In this document: positions 48,160 through 57,302 of the stretch, piece by piece
Layout: each line of letters starts with the position of its first letter
How positions within the stretch are numbered: the first letter of the stretch is position 1
DNA from: Paraburkholderia sp. SOS3
Lineage (GTDB): Bacteria > Pseudomonadota > Gammaproteobacteria > Burkholderiales > Burkholderiaceae
Length of the DNA: 64,000 nt
Direction: 5' to 3'
Assembly (NCBI RefSeq): GCF_001922345.1
Contig: NZ_CP018811.1
Location: 2,790,001-2,854,000, forward strand
Notes under the pieces: model-generated
The model's input: the letters and a program-made list of their open reading frames with translations, nothing else
Databases searched by the model: none
Told to the model about the DNA's origin: nothing
Translations under genes and position numbers: made by a program

Positions 48160-49260
48160 TCATCTCGGCGCTTGCCATTGTCGCCAGCGCTCCAACGCGT
48201 CCAGTTCGAGATCGACTTTCAAACGTTCCGCTACCAGTTGCTGAATCCGCTCGGCGTTCTGATCCTGCTCCTGTAGCAAGACCCTGCGGTCCTCGCTCAA
48301 GCGCATTGCGTCGTTCCGGGCGACCATCCAACGTTGCTGCAGCATCGGCCGCACCGCTTCCACCGCGGGCAAATGGCGCATCGCGATCAGATCGCCTGCG
48401 TTTGCGGCACGCCTCAACTGCTCGATGTCGCGCCCGGTGGTCCTGCCGGCGTCCGCGAATGCCCGCGCAATCCGGTTCCAGACAAAGCCATGCTGCTTGA
48501 CCGCGTACTGCCGGCCATGTATGTCGGCATCGAGCGCGCGGCCATGCTCGATCTGCTGATCAAGCCATCGCCGCCGCTCCCACAGCATGGGCTCGCGGTC
48601 GGGCCGCGCCATGGCGACCGGTTCGCGGCCATAAGCCGGTGCGAGGTCCACCCGCCATTGGGTCGCATAGGGCTCGAAACGCTGCCGCGGGGTCGGCAAC
48701 AATCCTTGCCCTGTGTTCCGTCGTTGAGGCATCGACTGCGCCTGCGCTGCGAATGCGGCGGCGAAATCGCGGCTATCGATCGCCCGCGATCGAGGATACG
48801 GATGAAAGCGCACCCCCGCAGACGCTGCGTCATAGCCTTGGCCGACGAAATCGGGTCCGGGCATCGAACCCGGCGCGCGCGCATTGTTGCGGTCTGCGGA
48901 TATCGGCCTGTCGCCACGGTCCGCGGCCGGTCCCGACGAAGCCGGAAACGCTCGCCCGTCCTCGATGAAAAACCGCATCCCGTTGCTGCGGTCGATGAAA
49001 ATTCCCGGCGTTTCCGACGACTCGTATTCGGATGGAGGCGCGGACAAAGCGCGAGCGGTGGGCGGCCTTGACTGCCCGGCGAACGGCGGCTGCGTCCGCG
49101 GAAAAGGCACATAAGGCGTGGAAACACGCGCACGCGCGCCGCTGCGCACGTTTGCGCCCGGCGCACGCACGACAGCGGGCGGGCGCGTATCGACAGGCAC
49201 ATTCGCGGGGCGCGCTTCGGGCGCCCGGATCGTGTTCGGATGCATCGGCAACGGGTACAT
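48160..49260 (-). CDS. Uncharacterised cysteine-free protein with Pro/Arg-rich N-terminus
   Basis: A 366-aa protein I do not recognise. It has no cysteine and no signal peptide or membrane segment. The first ~85 residues are Pro/Ala/Arg/Ser-rich and probably disordered. The C-terminal ~80 residues (MARNDAMRLSEDRRVLLQE onward, ending ERWRQWQAPR) are charged and probably helical or coiled-coil. A short segment GIFIDRSNGMRFFIEDGRAF looks folded. GGAG lies 7 bases before the ATG, supporting a real gene. It is convergent with the YidB-like gene and alone on its strand. A secreted effector is possible but only a guess. Confidence 0.65.
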   Translation of the reverse strand: MYPLPMHPNTIRAPEARPANVPVDTRPPAVVRAPGANVRSGARARVSTPYVPFPRTQPPFAGQSRPPTARALSAPPSEYESSETPGIFIDRSNGMRFFIEDGRAFPASSGPAADRGDRPISADRNNARAPGSMPGPDFVGQGYDAASAGVRFHPYPRSRAIDSRDFAAAFAAQAQSMPQRRNTGQGLLPTPRQRFEPYATQWRVDLAPAYGREPVAMARPDREPMLWERRRWLDQQIEHGRALDADIHGRQYAVKQHGFVWNRIARAFADAGRTTGRDIEQLRRAANAGDLIAMRHLPAVEAVRPMLQQRWMVARNDAMRLSEDRRVLLQEQDQNAERIQQLVAERLKVDLELDALERWRQWQAPR

Positions 49261-49337
49261 AGCACATCTCCATTCGTCGCATGCATAGATGCTAGAGACG
49301 CGCTACCGCACGGGTGCAATGCTTATTCATGAGCGGC

Positions 49338-49375
49338 AAAAAAAAGCGGACAACGAATTGCTTCGTTGTCCGCTT
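49338..49375 (-). terminator. Intrinsic terminator of clpB
   Basis: On the minus strand AAGCGGACAACGAA, loop GCAA, TTCGTTGTCCGCTT followed by a run of T: a 14-bp perfect stem with a T8 tract about 40 bases after the clpB stop. Confidence 0.95.
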
Positions 49376-49413
49376 GACCTGCGCGCGGCGAGTACCGCTC
49401 GCCGAACGTGCGA

Positions 49414-52011
49414 TCAGTGTACGACGCGCTCGAACACGAGCTTGCCGTTACGCACGTCGACCGGAATCACATCCTTCGGTCCGAACTTGCCCGCGAGAAT
49501 CAGCTTCGCGACCGGGTTCTCGATCTCCTGCTGGATTGCACGCTTCAGCGGCCGCGCCCCGAACAGCGGATCGTAGCCGACCTTGCCGATCAGCTCGAGC
49601 GCCTCGTCGGAAACGACGAGCTGCATATCGAGCTTCGCGAGCCGGTCATGCACACGCTCGAGCTGGATCTTCGCGATCGACTCGATGTTCGAGCGGTCGA
49701 GCGCATGGAACACGACGACGTCGTCGATCCGGTTCAGGAACTCAGGCCTGAAGTGCAGCTTCACCTCTTCCCATACCGCATCCTTCACCGCATCCTGCGG
49801 CTCGCCGACCATCGACTGAATGACCTGCGAGCCGAGGTTCGACGTCATCACGATCACCGTGTTCTTGAAGTCGACGGTGCGGCCCTGGCCATCGGTCATG
49901 CGGCCGTCGTCGAGCACCTGCAGCAGCACGTTGAACACGTCCGGATGCGCCTTCTCGATCTCGTCGAGCAGGATCACGCTGTACGGCTTGCGCCGCACTG
50001 CTTCGGTCAGGTAACCGCCTTCCTCGTAGCCGACATAACCGGGCGGCGCGCCAATGAGCCGCGCGACGCTGTGCTTCTCCATGAATTCGCTCATGTCGAT
50101 GCGGATCAGATGCTCTTCCGAATCGAACAGGAACGAAGCGAGCGCCTTGCACACCTCGGTCTTGCCGACGCCCGTCGGCCCGAGAAACAGGAACGAGCCG
50201 TACGGACGGTTCGGATCCGACAGGCCCGCGCGCGACCGGCGGATCGCATCGGCGACCGCGCTGATCGCTTCGTCCTGACCCACCACGCGCTGATGCAGTT
50301 TCTCTTCGATCTGCAGCAGCTTTTCGCGCTCGCCCTGCATCATGCGCGCGACCGGGATGCCCGTTGCACGCGACACGACTTCCGCGATTTCCTCCGCGCC
50401 GACCTGCGTGCGCAACAGACGCGGACGCGTCGGATTGTTCTGCTCCTGCGCTTCGGCCTGCGTGACCTGCTTCAGGCGCTGCTCGAGCTGCGGCAGCTTG
50501 CCGTACTGCAGCTCGGCAACCTTCTCGAGCTTGCCTTCGCGTTGCAGCCGCGCGATTTCGGCACGCGTTTTCTCGATCTCTTCCTTGAGCTGTGCTCCGC
50601 CTTGCACCGCGGCCTTTTCAGCGGTCCAGATTTCTTCGAGATCCGAATATTTGCGGTCGAGCTGCTCGATTTCTTCCTCGATCAGCTGGAGGCGTTTCTG
50701 CGACGCTTCGTCCTTCTCCTTCTTCACCGCTTCGCGTTCGATTTTCAGCTGGATGCGGCGCCGATCGAGCCGGTCCATTTCTTCGGGCTTCGAATCGATC
50801 TCCATCTTGATCTTCGACGCGGCTTCGTCGATCAGGTCGATCGCCTTGTCCGGCAGGAAACGGTCGGTGATGTAGCGATGCGACAGCTCCGCGGCCGCGA
50901 CGATGGCCGGGTCCGTGATATCGACGCCGTGGTGCAGCTCATAACGCTCCTGCAAGCCGCGCAGAATCGCGATGGTCGCCTCGACGCTCGGCTCGTCGAC
51001 GAGCACCTTCTGGAAACGCCGCTCGAGCGCCGCATCCTTTTCGATGTACTTGCGGTATTCGTCGAGCGTCGTCGCGCCGACGCAATGCAGTTCGCCGCGG
51101 GACAGCGCCGGCTTCAGCATGTTGCCCGCGTCCATCGCGCCTTCGGCTTTGCCCGCGCCGACCATCGTGTGGATTTCGTCGATAAAGACGATGGTCTGGC
51201 CTTCGTCCTTCGCGATGTCGTTGAGCACGGCCTTCAGGCGCTCCTCGAATTCGCCGCGATACTTGGCGCCCGCGAGCAGCGCCGCCATGTCGAGCGACAG
51301 CACGCGCTTGCCCTTCAATGTTTCCGGCACTTCGCCGTTGACGATGCGCTGCGCGAGCCCTTCGACGATCGCCGTCTTGCCGACGCCCGGTTCGCCGATC
51401 AGCACCGGATTGTTCTTCGTGCGGCGCTGCAGGATCTGGATCGAGCGGCGGATTTCATCGTCGCGGCCGATCACGGGGTCGAGCTTGCCGGCGCGCGCGC
51501 GCTCGGTCAGATCGATCGTGTATTTCTTCAACGCTTCGCGCTGGCTCTCGGCATCCTGGCTGTGCACCTGCGAGCCGCCGCGCACGGCGACGATCGCCGC
51601 TTCGAGCGATTTGCGCGTGAGCCCATGTTCGCGCGCGAGACGGCCGGCCTCGCCTTTGTCGTCGGCGACGGCAAGCAGGAACATCTCGCTCGCGATGTAC
51701 GTGTCGTTGAGCTTTTGCGCTTCCTTGTCGGCCTGGTTCAACAGGCCCGTCAGTTCGCGGCCGATCTGCACGTTGCCGTCGGTGCCCTGCACCTGCGGCA
51801 AGCGCGCGATCGCGTCGTTCAGTGCGCTTTGCAGCGCCTGCGCATGCACACCTGCTCGCGACAGCAGCGAGCGCGCCGAACCATCGGGCTGCGCGACGAG
51901 CGCCGCGAGCAGGTGAACAGGCTCGATGTATTGATTGTCATGGCCGACCGCAAGGCTTTGCGCGTCCGCCAGCGCTTCCTGGAATTTGGTGGTGAGTTTG
52001 TCGATTCTCAC
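49414..52011 (-). CDS. clpB: ATP-dependent disaggregase ClpB
   Basis: Hexameric Hsp100 chaperone that rescues aggregated proteins with DnaK. The 865-aa protein has the N-terminal Clp repeat domain, Walker A1 GEPGVGKTA, the coiled middle domain (residues about 400-530, [17 protein letters not shown]), Walker A2 GPTGVGKTE and the C-terminal small domain ending KLVFERVVH. It starts at GTG with a GGAGGT ribosome site 5-6 bases away. It is preceded by a heat-shock-like promoter and followed by a strong terminator, so probably monocistronic. Confidence 0.97.
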   Translation of the reverse strand: MRIDKLTTKFQEALADAQSLAVGHDNQYIEPVHLLAALVAQPDGSARSLLSRAGVHAQALQSALNDAIARLPQVQGTDGNVQIGRELTGLLNQADKEAQKLNDTYIASEMFLLAVADDKGEAGRLAREHGLTRKSLEAAIVAVRGGSQVHSQDAESQREALKKYTIDLTERARAGKLDPVIGRDDEIRRSIQILQRRTKNNPVLIGEPGVGKTAIVEGLAQRIVNGEVPETLKGKRVLSLDMAALLAGAKYRGEFEERLKAVLNDIAKDEGQTIVFIDEIHTMVGAGKAEGAMDAGNMLKPALSRGELHCVGATTLDEYRKYIEKDAALERRFQKVLVDEPSVEATIAILRGLQERYELHHGVDITDPAIVAAAELSHRYITDRFLPDKAIDLIDEAASKIKMEIDSKPEEMDRLDRRRIQLKIEREAVKKEKDEASQKRLQLIEEEIEQLDRKYSDLEEIWTAEKAAVQGGAQLKEEIEKTRAEIARLQREGKLEKVAELQYGKLPQLEQRLKQVTQAEAQEQNNPTRPRLLRTQVGAEEIAEVVSRATGIPVARMMQGEREKLLQIEEKLHQRVVGQDEAISAVADAIRRSRAGLSDPNRPYGSFLFLGPTGVGKTEVCKALASFLFDSEEHLIRIDMSEFMEKHSVARLIGAPPGYVGYEEGGYLTEAVRRKPYSVILLDEIEKAHPDVFNVLLQVLDDGRMTDGQGRTVDFKNTVIVMTSNLGSQVIQSMVGEPQDAVKDAVWEEVKLHFRPEFLNRIDDVVVFHALDRSNIESIAKIQLERVHDRLAKLDMQLVVSDEALELIGKVGYDPLFGARPLKRAIQQEIENPVAKLILAGKFGPKDVIPVDVRNGKLVFERVVH

Positions 52012-52039
52012 AAGAGACCTCCAATTTCGAATGTCACCA

Positions 52040-52067
52040 AAGTGAGGGAGGTTATTCGCGTTTCAAG
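52040..52067 (-). promoter_or_regulatory. Sigma-32 (heat shock) type promoter of clpB
   Basis: On the minus strand CTTGAAA, 13-14 bp, then CCCTCACTT about 30 bases before the GTG start. This resembles the RpoH consensus CTTGAAA / CCCCATNT, with a perfect -35 and a partial -10. It fits the known heat-shock control of clpB. Confidence 0.7.
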
Positions 52068-52230
52068 CGGTTTTTTGCGCCGGGAGATAACAATTCGCCC
52101 AATTGGTCGGGCCGACGGCGCTAATCCGCCCGCCGACTGCGTGCGCGCGGGCTTCGCGCCGCCGCGGACGCCGTACGGACAGCATGCGGCCTGACGCCGC
52201 GTCGGGTGCGGCGAGGCGCCGCGCCCGCAC

Positions 52231-52722
52231 TTATACGTCGGGAGAGACCGGGACGATCGACGCGACCGGCATCGCGGCAGGCATCAGACCCAGCAATCTT
52301 AGCAACGGGTCGCTCGGCTGGGCGATATCGCGGATCGTGTGGCGGTCGAGTTCGGCGAAAAACGCGTCGCGCGCGCTTTCGAACACGCCCTTCAGGCGGC
52401 AATGAGAGCGGATCGTACAGTCGCGATGCGCGCCTTCGCCGTCGGGCAGGCAGGCGACGAACGCGAAGTCGTTCTCGGCCGCGCGCACCACCTCGCCGAC
52501 CGTCAACTCCGACGAGTGCTCGTACAGCCGCAGCCCGCCGTTGCGTCCGCGCACCGTCTCGACCCAGCCGAGCTCAGCGAGCCGCTGGACGACTTTCATC
52601 AGATGATTTTTGGAGATTCCGTACGAGTCGGAAATGTCCTGGATCGTTGCAAGTCCCTGAGGACGTACGGCGAGGTACAGCAGCACACGCAACGAGTAGT
52701 CGGTATAGTCTGTCAGTCTCAT
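52231..52722 (-). CDS. nsrR: NO-sensing Rrf2 family repressor NsrR
   Basis: A 163-aa Fe-S regulator that represses nitric-oxide detoxification genes and releases DNA when NO attacks its cluster. The winged helix is MRLTDYTDYSLRVLLYLAV with HLMKVVQRLAELGWV. The three cluster cysteines lie in ACLPDGEGAHRDC and SHC (residues about 93-112), the NsrR pattern rather than the IscR one. I used the internal ATG because the upstream 28 residues are unlike the family. The NsrR box at 52832-52864 lies in its upstream region. Confidence 0.88.
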   Translation of the reverse strand: MRLTDYTDYSLRVLLYLAVRPQGLATIQDISDSYGISKNHLMKVVQRLAELGWVETVRGRNGGLRLYEHSSELTVGEVVRAAENDFAFVACLPDGEGAHRDCTIRSHCRLKGVFESARDAFFAELDRHTIRDIAQPSDPLLRLLGLMPAAMPVASIVPVSPDV

Positions 52723-52831
52723 GTATGCCAAGTCGCGATCGGCGAAGGCGGGGCCGCACAAAAGTCGGGACTCGTCCTTTCCAAGGTTGCCGTGAACGCT
52801 GTTCATCGCATGCTGGGTCGCACGTCTGATT

Positions 52832-52864
52832 GCAATAAGATGCTTGCATTGCGCATCTTATTGC
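52832..52864. promoter_or_regulatory. NsrR operator
   Basis: A perfect 12-bp inverted repeat, GCAATAAGATGC and GCATCTTATTGC, spaced by 9 bp. Its core AAGATGC...GCATCTT agrees with the NsrR consensus of 11-bp half-sites (AAGATGCATTT type) one base apart. It lies between nsrR and the globin gene and just upstream of the globin promoter, so NsrR probably represses the globin and its own gene. Confidence 0.82.
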
Positions 52865-52869
52865 TGCGT

Positions 52870-52897
52870 TTGTCGTGTTATTTCGCGTAACTATAAA
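52870..52897 (+). promoter_or_regulatory. Promoter of the truncated haemoglobin gene
   Basis: TTGTCG (52870-52875), 16 bp, TATAAA (52892-52897). The NsrR box ends 5 bp upstream of the -35. The leader to the ATG is about 95 bases and contains a small hairpin CCGGTC/GACCGG. Confidence 0.6.
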
Positions 52898-52998
52898 CGT
52901 TATGGTTTCTTTGCATGCGGACTTTTTTACAAGTTTGATGATGTCTTTTTGCATTTGACCGCCCGGTCTTTGTCGACCGGCTTACTTGCGAACGTTGA

Positions 52999-53565
52999 AT
53001 GAATCCGTCTTTCGAGCCTGCCGCGGCCGTCGTGCGGCAATCCGAAGCAACTGAAGCGAATATCCGCGAGCTCGTCTACGCGTTCTACGAGCGCGTGCGC
53101 GCGGATGCGCTGCTCGGGCCCGTATTCGAGCAGAAGATCGCGGGCCGCTGGGACGAGCATCTGCCGAAGATGTGCCTGTTCTGGGGCAGCCTCGTACTCG
53201 GCTCGAAGCAGTACCGGGGCAATGTGCAGCAGAAGCATGAGCCGCTCGAAGGCATCGAGCCGCGGCACTTCAGCCGGTGGCTCTACCTGTTTCTCGACAC
53301 CGTCGAAGCGCGTTACGCGCCTGCGGCGGCCGTGCGCTTCATGGAACCGGCGCTGCGTATCGCGCAGAGCCTGCAATTGAGCAAGTTCGGGTGGGACTAC
53401 GAAATTCCCGCCGAGCAAAAGGCGTTGCTCGAGCGCGTGGCGCCGAGGCGGCCGAAAAAGGAAGGCGATGCATCGCATGCGCATGATGCGGACGCTTTGC
53501 CAGCGCGGCCGCGCGGCGAGCCGTTTCCGGCGAAGTTCGTCGGACGCGGACGGGACGACCGGTAA
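52999..53565 (+). CDS. Group III truncated haemoglobin
   Basis: A 188-aa protein of the trHb III family. The haem-region pattern HLPKMCLFWGSLVLGSKQYRGN and the HFSRWLYLFLDTVEARY segment are diagnostic. Proteins of this group are linked to NO or nitrosative stress, for example in Campylobacter. The globin part ends near residue 145; a 40-residue basic/Pro tail (RRPKKEGDASHAHDADALPA) is unusual. No clear ribosome site precedes the ATG. The NsrR operator upstream supports a NO-defence role. Confidence 0.87.
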   Translation: MNPSFEPAAAVVRQSEATEANIRELVYAFYERVRADALLGPVFEQKIAGRWDEHLPKMCLFWGSLVLGSKQYRGNVQQKHEPLEGIEPRHFSRWLYLFLDTVEARYAPAAAVRFMEPALRIAQSLQLSKFGWDYEIPAEQKALLERVAPRRPKKEGDASHAHDADALPARPRGEPFPAKFVGRGRDDR

Positions 53566-53604
53566 GCGCGCCGCCGGCGCCGCGTCCGCGCGAGGCGCAG
53601 TTCA

Positions 53605-53636
53605 ACTGTTCAGCCGCTCGACTGTTCAGCCACTCA
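53605..53636. repeat. Two tandem 16-bp repeats between the globin gene and moaE
   Basis: ACTGTTCAGCCGCTCG is followed directly by ACTGTTCAGCCACTCA (14 of 16 identical), in the gap between the convergent globin and moaE genes. No terminator with a U-tract is seen. Confidence 0.5.
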
Positions 53637-53673
53637 AACAGCGCCGCGCCAGCAAAGCGCGCCGCCGGACGCG

Positions 53674-54150
53674 TCATTCCGGTTTCGCGTTACCGGAGTC
53701 CAAACCCCATCGCTCGAGCGCCTTATCGTCGGTAACGCGCGCATCGACCCAGCGCTCGCCGTGTTCGGTCTTTTCTTTCTTCCAGAACGGCGCGTGGGTC
53801 TTCAGATAATCCATCACGAACTCGCACGAGGCGAACGCGTTGCCGCGATGCGCGGACGTCGTTGCGACGAGCACGATCTGATCGAGCGGATAAAGCTTGC
53901 CGACGCGATGCACGATCAGCACGTCGGTGCCGGGCCAGCGTTCGCACGCGGCGTCGACGATGCCTTCGAGCGACTTCTCGGTCATGCCCGGGTAGTGTTC
54001 GAGTTCCATCGTCTCGACCGTGCTGCCTTCGTTCAGATCGCGCACCGTGCCGATAAAGCATGCGACGGCGCCGACTTTCGGATTTTGCGCGCGCAGCGCG
54101 GCCAGCTCGGTCGAGACGTCGAAGTCTTCGGTCTGAACGCGTACCGTCAT
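53674..54150 (-). CDS. moaE: Molybdopterin synthase catalytic subunit MoaE
   Basis: Large subunit of molybdopterin synthase, converting cyclic pyranopterin monophosphate to molybdopterin with MoaD thiocarboxylate. The 158-aa protein has VGAVACFIGTVRDLNEG, VLIVHRVGKLYPLDQIVLV and the catalytic segment FVMDYLKTHAPFWKKE with its Lys residues. The start follows the moaD stop by 10 bases. It is last in a run of minus-strand genes from alaA. Confidence 0.95.
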   Translation of the reverse strand: MTVRVQTEDFDVSTELAALRAQNPKVGAVACFIGTVRDLNEGSTVETMELEHYPGMTEKSLEGIVDAACERWPGTDVLIVHRVGKLYPLDQIVLVATTSAHRGNAFASCEFVMDYLKTHAPFWKKEKTEHGERWVDARVTDDKALERWGLDSGNAKPE

Positions 54151-54160
54151 GGTTCGACCC

Positions 54161-54418
54161 CTAGCCGCCGGTAACCGGCGGGAAAAACGCAACTTCGCAG
54201 CCGTCGGTGATGCGCGTGCCCGCATCGGTCATCACATGATTGCAGGCCATGCGCAAGGCGCGCCCTTCGGCAAGCGTATCGGCCCAGATGCCGCCGCGCA
54301 CGCGCAACCATGCGCGCACGTCGCCGACGGTCGCGACCTCGGCCGGCACGTCGACCGCCTCGTCGGACAGGCCAAGCGCTTCGCGTACGCTTGCAAAATA
54401 TTTGAGCTGGATTTTCAT
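54161..54418 (-). CDS. moaD: Molybdopterin synthase sulfur carrier subunit MoaD
   Basis: An 85-aa ubiquitin-like sulfur carrier. The fold starts MKIQLKYFASVREALGLSD, and the C-terminal Gly-Gly (FPPVTGG) is where the thiocarboxylate forms. The length and ending are exactly as expected. It lies between moeA (37 bases upstream) and moaE. Confidence 0.95.
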   Translation of the reverse strand: MKIQLKYFASVREALGLSDEAVDVPAEVATVGDVRAWLRVRGGIWADTLAEGRALRMACNHVMTDAGTRITDGCEVAFFPPVTGG

Positions 54419-54455
54419 CGGCGGCTTCGATTGAGTCGTGACAGGCTTCGCGACG

Positions 54456-55769
54456 CTAGTTCAGCAGTTCGGAAAACGGAATGAAGCGCACGGTCTCGCC
54501 GGCACTGATCGCATGATTCGGCGGATTGTCGATGAGCCCATCGCCCCATACCGTCGACGTCAGTACCGCCGAACTCTGGTTTGGAAACAGGTCGAGACCG
54601 CCGGCCGCGTTGACGCGCGCACGCAGAAACTCGTTGCGGCGATCGGCCTTGTGCTGCGTGAAATCGGCGCGCAGCGACAGCGCACGCGGTGCGACCGTGC
54701 GCACGCCGGCCAGACGCAGCACGAACGGCCGCACGAATAGCAGAAACGTCGCGAAGCTCGAGACCGGGTTGCCGGGCAGACCGATAAAGAACGTTTCGGC
54801 GCGTGCGGTGGACGTGCTTGCCGTGCTGGCCGCGTCACCGGCGCTGCTGCCGGCATGAGCGGCGTCGCCCGCGGCGGTACGCCGCACAGCGCCGAATGCG
54901 AGCGGCTTGCCCGGCTTCATCGCGATCTGCCACATCGACAACCGCCCTTCCGCCTCGACGGCCGGCTTCACGTGATCTTCCTCGCCGACCGACACGCCGC
55001 CGCAGGTCAGGATCAGATCGTGCTCGCGCGCCGCATCGCGCAGCGTCGCGCGCGTCGCATCGAGCCGGTCGGCCACGATGCCGTAGTCGGTCACGTCGCA
55101 GCCGAGTCTCTCGAGCAGCCCGCGCAGCGTGAAGCGGTTCGAGTTGTAGATCGCGCCCGGCTTCAACGGCTCGCCGGGCATCGTCAGTTCGTCGCCCGTG
55201 AAGAACACCGCGACTTTCACGCGGCGCTTCACGCGCAGTTCCGCGCAACCCACCGAGGCAGCGAGGCCGAGCGCTTGCGGCGTAAGGCGCGTGCCGGCCG
55301 GCAGAATCACCGCGCCGCGCCGGATATCGGCGCCTTGCTGCGTGATCCATTCGCCGGCCTTCGGCGTATGCAGCAGCGTGACGGCGTCGCCGGCGGCCTC
55401 GGTCTGCTCCTGCATGACGATCGCGTCGGCGCCGGGCGGCACGGTCGCGCCGGTGAAGATGCGCGCCGCCGTGCCCGCCGCCAGCGGCTGCGGCGCGTGA
55501 CCGGCTGGAATGCGCTGCGATACAGGCAGGCGCCGGTCGCCATGCGCCAGGTCGGCCATGCGCACCGCGTAGCCATCCATCGAACTCGTGTGCATCGGCG
55601 GGACGTCGAGCGGCGAGATCACGTCGGCCGCGAGCACGCGGTTCAATGCGTCGAGCGTGGGCAAAGTTTCTTCGCCGTCGATCTGCACGGCGGCGCCGAG
55701 CAGAGTGGCGAGCGCATCGGCAGTCGACAGCATCGGGGCGCGAGGTGCGGCAGGCGTGGGTGTGGACAT
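54456..55769 (-). CDS. moeA: Molybdopterin molybdenumtransferase MoeA
   Basis: Inserts molybdate into adenylylated molybdopterin, the last step of molybdenum cofactor synthesis. The 437-aa protein has VPPMHTSSMDGYAVR near residue 60, RIFTGATVPPGAD, the FFTGDEL motif and the C-terminal GLPGNPVSSFATF. A roughly 25-residue Ala/Ser-rich insertion (AGSSAGDAASTAST) sits before that last motif. The ATG gives MSTPTPAAPR; upstream the frame is open through thrC but out of phase with it. Confidence 0.94.
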   Translation of the reverse strand: MSTPTPAAPRAPMLSTADALATLLGAAVQIDGEETLPTLDALNRVLAADVISPLDVPPMHTSSMDGYAVRMADLAHGDRRLPVSQRIPAGHAPQPLAAGTAARIFTGATVPPGADAIVMQEQTEAAGDAVTLLHTPKAGEWITQQGADIRRGAVILPAGTRLTPQALGLAASVGCAELRVKRRVKVAVFFTGDELTMPGEPLKPGAIYNSNRFTLRGLLERLGCDVTDYGIVADRLDATRATLRDAAREHDLILTCGGVSVGEEDHVKPAVEAEGRLSMWQIAMKPGKPLAFGAVRRTAAGDAAHAGSSAGDAASTASTSTARAETFFIGLPGNPVSSFATFLLFVRPFVLRLAGVRTVAPRALSLRADFTQHKADRRNEFLRARVNAAGGLDLFPNQSSAVLTSTVWGDGLIDNPPNHAISAGETVRFIPFSELLN

Positions 55770-55819
55770 CGGTAGCGGGCGCGGGCGGGACGAAAGGTTA
55801 TTTATTGTAGTGCGCGCGT

Positions 55820-57283
55820 CTATGACGCGACAGACCCGGCGACACGCTTCGCGACATACGCCTTCACACGTTCGGCATCGGCCGGCAGCACATCGAAGCG
55901 CTGCGGCAGCGCTTCGAGTCCGACAAATGCCGCGGGCCGCTCCGGCTCGCGCAACAGCGCCTCGCGGATCGTCTCGCCGAATTTGATCGGCTGCGCGGTC
56001 TCGAGCACGATCATCGGGATGCCGGCCTGCAGATGCTCGCGCGCAACCTTGAGGCCATCGGCCGTATGCGTGTCGATCATCGTGTCGTAGCGCTCGAACA
56101 CATCGCGAATCGTCTCGACGCGGCTCGCATGCGTGCTGCTGCCCGACACGAAGCCGAATTCCTTGACGCGCGTGAAATCGCCGCTTGCCGCGAGATCGAA
56201 GCCGCCCTTTTCCTCGACATCGCGAAACAGCTGCAGCACGCGCGCCGGGTCGCGGCCGAGCAGATCGAACACGAAACGCTCGAAGTTCGACGCCTTCGAG
56301 ATATCCATGCTCGGGCTGCTCGTGTGATACGTCTCGGCGGCCTTGCGCACGCGGTAGATGCCGGTGCGGAAAAACTCGTCGAGCACGTCGTTTTCGTTCG
56401 TCGCGACGACGAGCCTTTCGATCGGCAAGCCCATCATGCGCGCGATATGACCGGCGCACACATTGCCGAAATTGCCCGACGGCACGGTGAACGACACGCG
56501 CTCTTGATTCGACTTCGTCGCGGCAAAATAGCCCTTGAAGTAGTAGACGACCTGCGCCACCACGCGCGCCCAGTTGATCGAATTGACGGTGCCGATCTTC
56601 TGCGCGGCCTTGAACGCGTGATCGTTCGAGACGGCTTTCACGATGTCCTGGCAATCGTCGAACACACCTTCGACCGCGATATTGAAGATGTTCGGATCTT
56701 GCAGGCTGTACATCTGCGCCGTCTGGAACGCGCTCATTTTCCTGTGCGGCGACAGCATGAACACGCGAATGCCCTGCTTGCCGCGCATCGCGTATTCAGC
56801 CGCGCTGCCGGTGTCGCCCGAGGTCGCGCCGAGAATATTCAGCGTTTCGCCATGCTTCGCGAGCGTGTACTCGAACAGGTTGCCGAGCAGTTGCATCGCC
56901 ATGTCCTTGAACGCGAGCGTCGGCCCGTTCGACAGCTCGAGCAGCGAAAGCGGCGCGCCGTCCTCGATGCCGAGCGTTTTGAGCGGCGTGATCTGCGCCG
57001 CCTGTTCGTCGTCGCGCACGTTGCAGTACGTTTGCGCGGTGTAGGTGCGGCGCGTCAGTTCGCGCAGGTCGTCGGCGGGAATGTCGTCGCTGAATTTCGA
57101 CAGGATTTCGAACGCGAGGTCGGCATACGGCAGCGCGCGCCAGCGCGCCAGTTCCTCGGCCGACACGCGCGGGTACGAGGACGGCAGATACAGGCCGCCG
57201 TCTTTCGCAAGGCCGCCGAGCAGAATGTCGGAAAACGAATGGCGTTCGCCTGCCCCGGCGCCGCGCGTGGAAATGTAGTTCAT
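55820..57283 (-). CDS. thrC: Threonine synthase
   Basis: PLP enzyme converting O-phosphohomoserine to threonine. The 487-aa protein begins MNYISTRGAGAGERHSF, has the PLP lysine in GPTLAFKDMAMQ and the phosphate loop SGDTGSAAEYA. It belongs to the long (E. coli/yeast-type) class. It starts 19 bases after hom, so homoserine and threonine steps are in one operon. The next gene is moeA, 50 bases downstream. Confidence 0.97.
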   Translation of the reverse strand: MNYISTRGAGAGERHSFSDILLGGLAKDGGLYLPSSYPRVSAEELARWRALPYADLAFEILSKFSDDIPADDLRELTRRTYTAQTYCNVRDDEQAAQITPLKTLGIEDGAPLSLLELSNGPTLAFKDMAMQLLGNLFEYTLAKHGETLNILGATSGDTGSAAEYAMRGKQGIRVFMLSPHRKMSAFQTAQMYSLQDPNIFNIAVEGVFDDCQDIVKAVSNDHAFKAAQKIGTVNSINWARVVAQVVYYFKGYFAATKSNQERVSFTVPSGNFGNVCAGHIARMMGLPIERLVVATNENDVLDEFFRTGIYRVRKAAETYHTSSPSMDISKASNFERFVFDLLGRDPARVLQLFRDVEEKGGFDLAASGDFTRVKEFGFVSGSSTHASRVETIRDVFERYDTMIDTHTADGLKVAREHLQAGIPMIVLETAQPIKFGETIREALLREPERPAAFVGLEALPQRFDVLPADAERVKAYVAKRVAGSVAS

Positions 57284-57302
57284 GAGAGAAGTCCGCTCGA
57301 GT

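Noticed and set aside
54456..56654. A long frame running from moeA back through thrC
   Set aside because: Only the part from 55769 resembles MoeA; the upstream part is out of frame with thrC, which is itself unmistakable.
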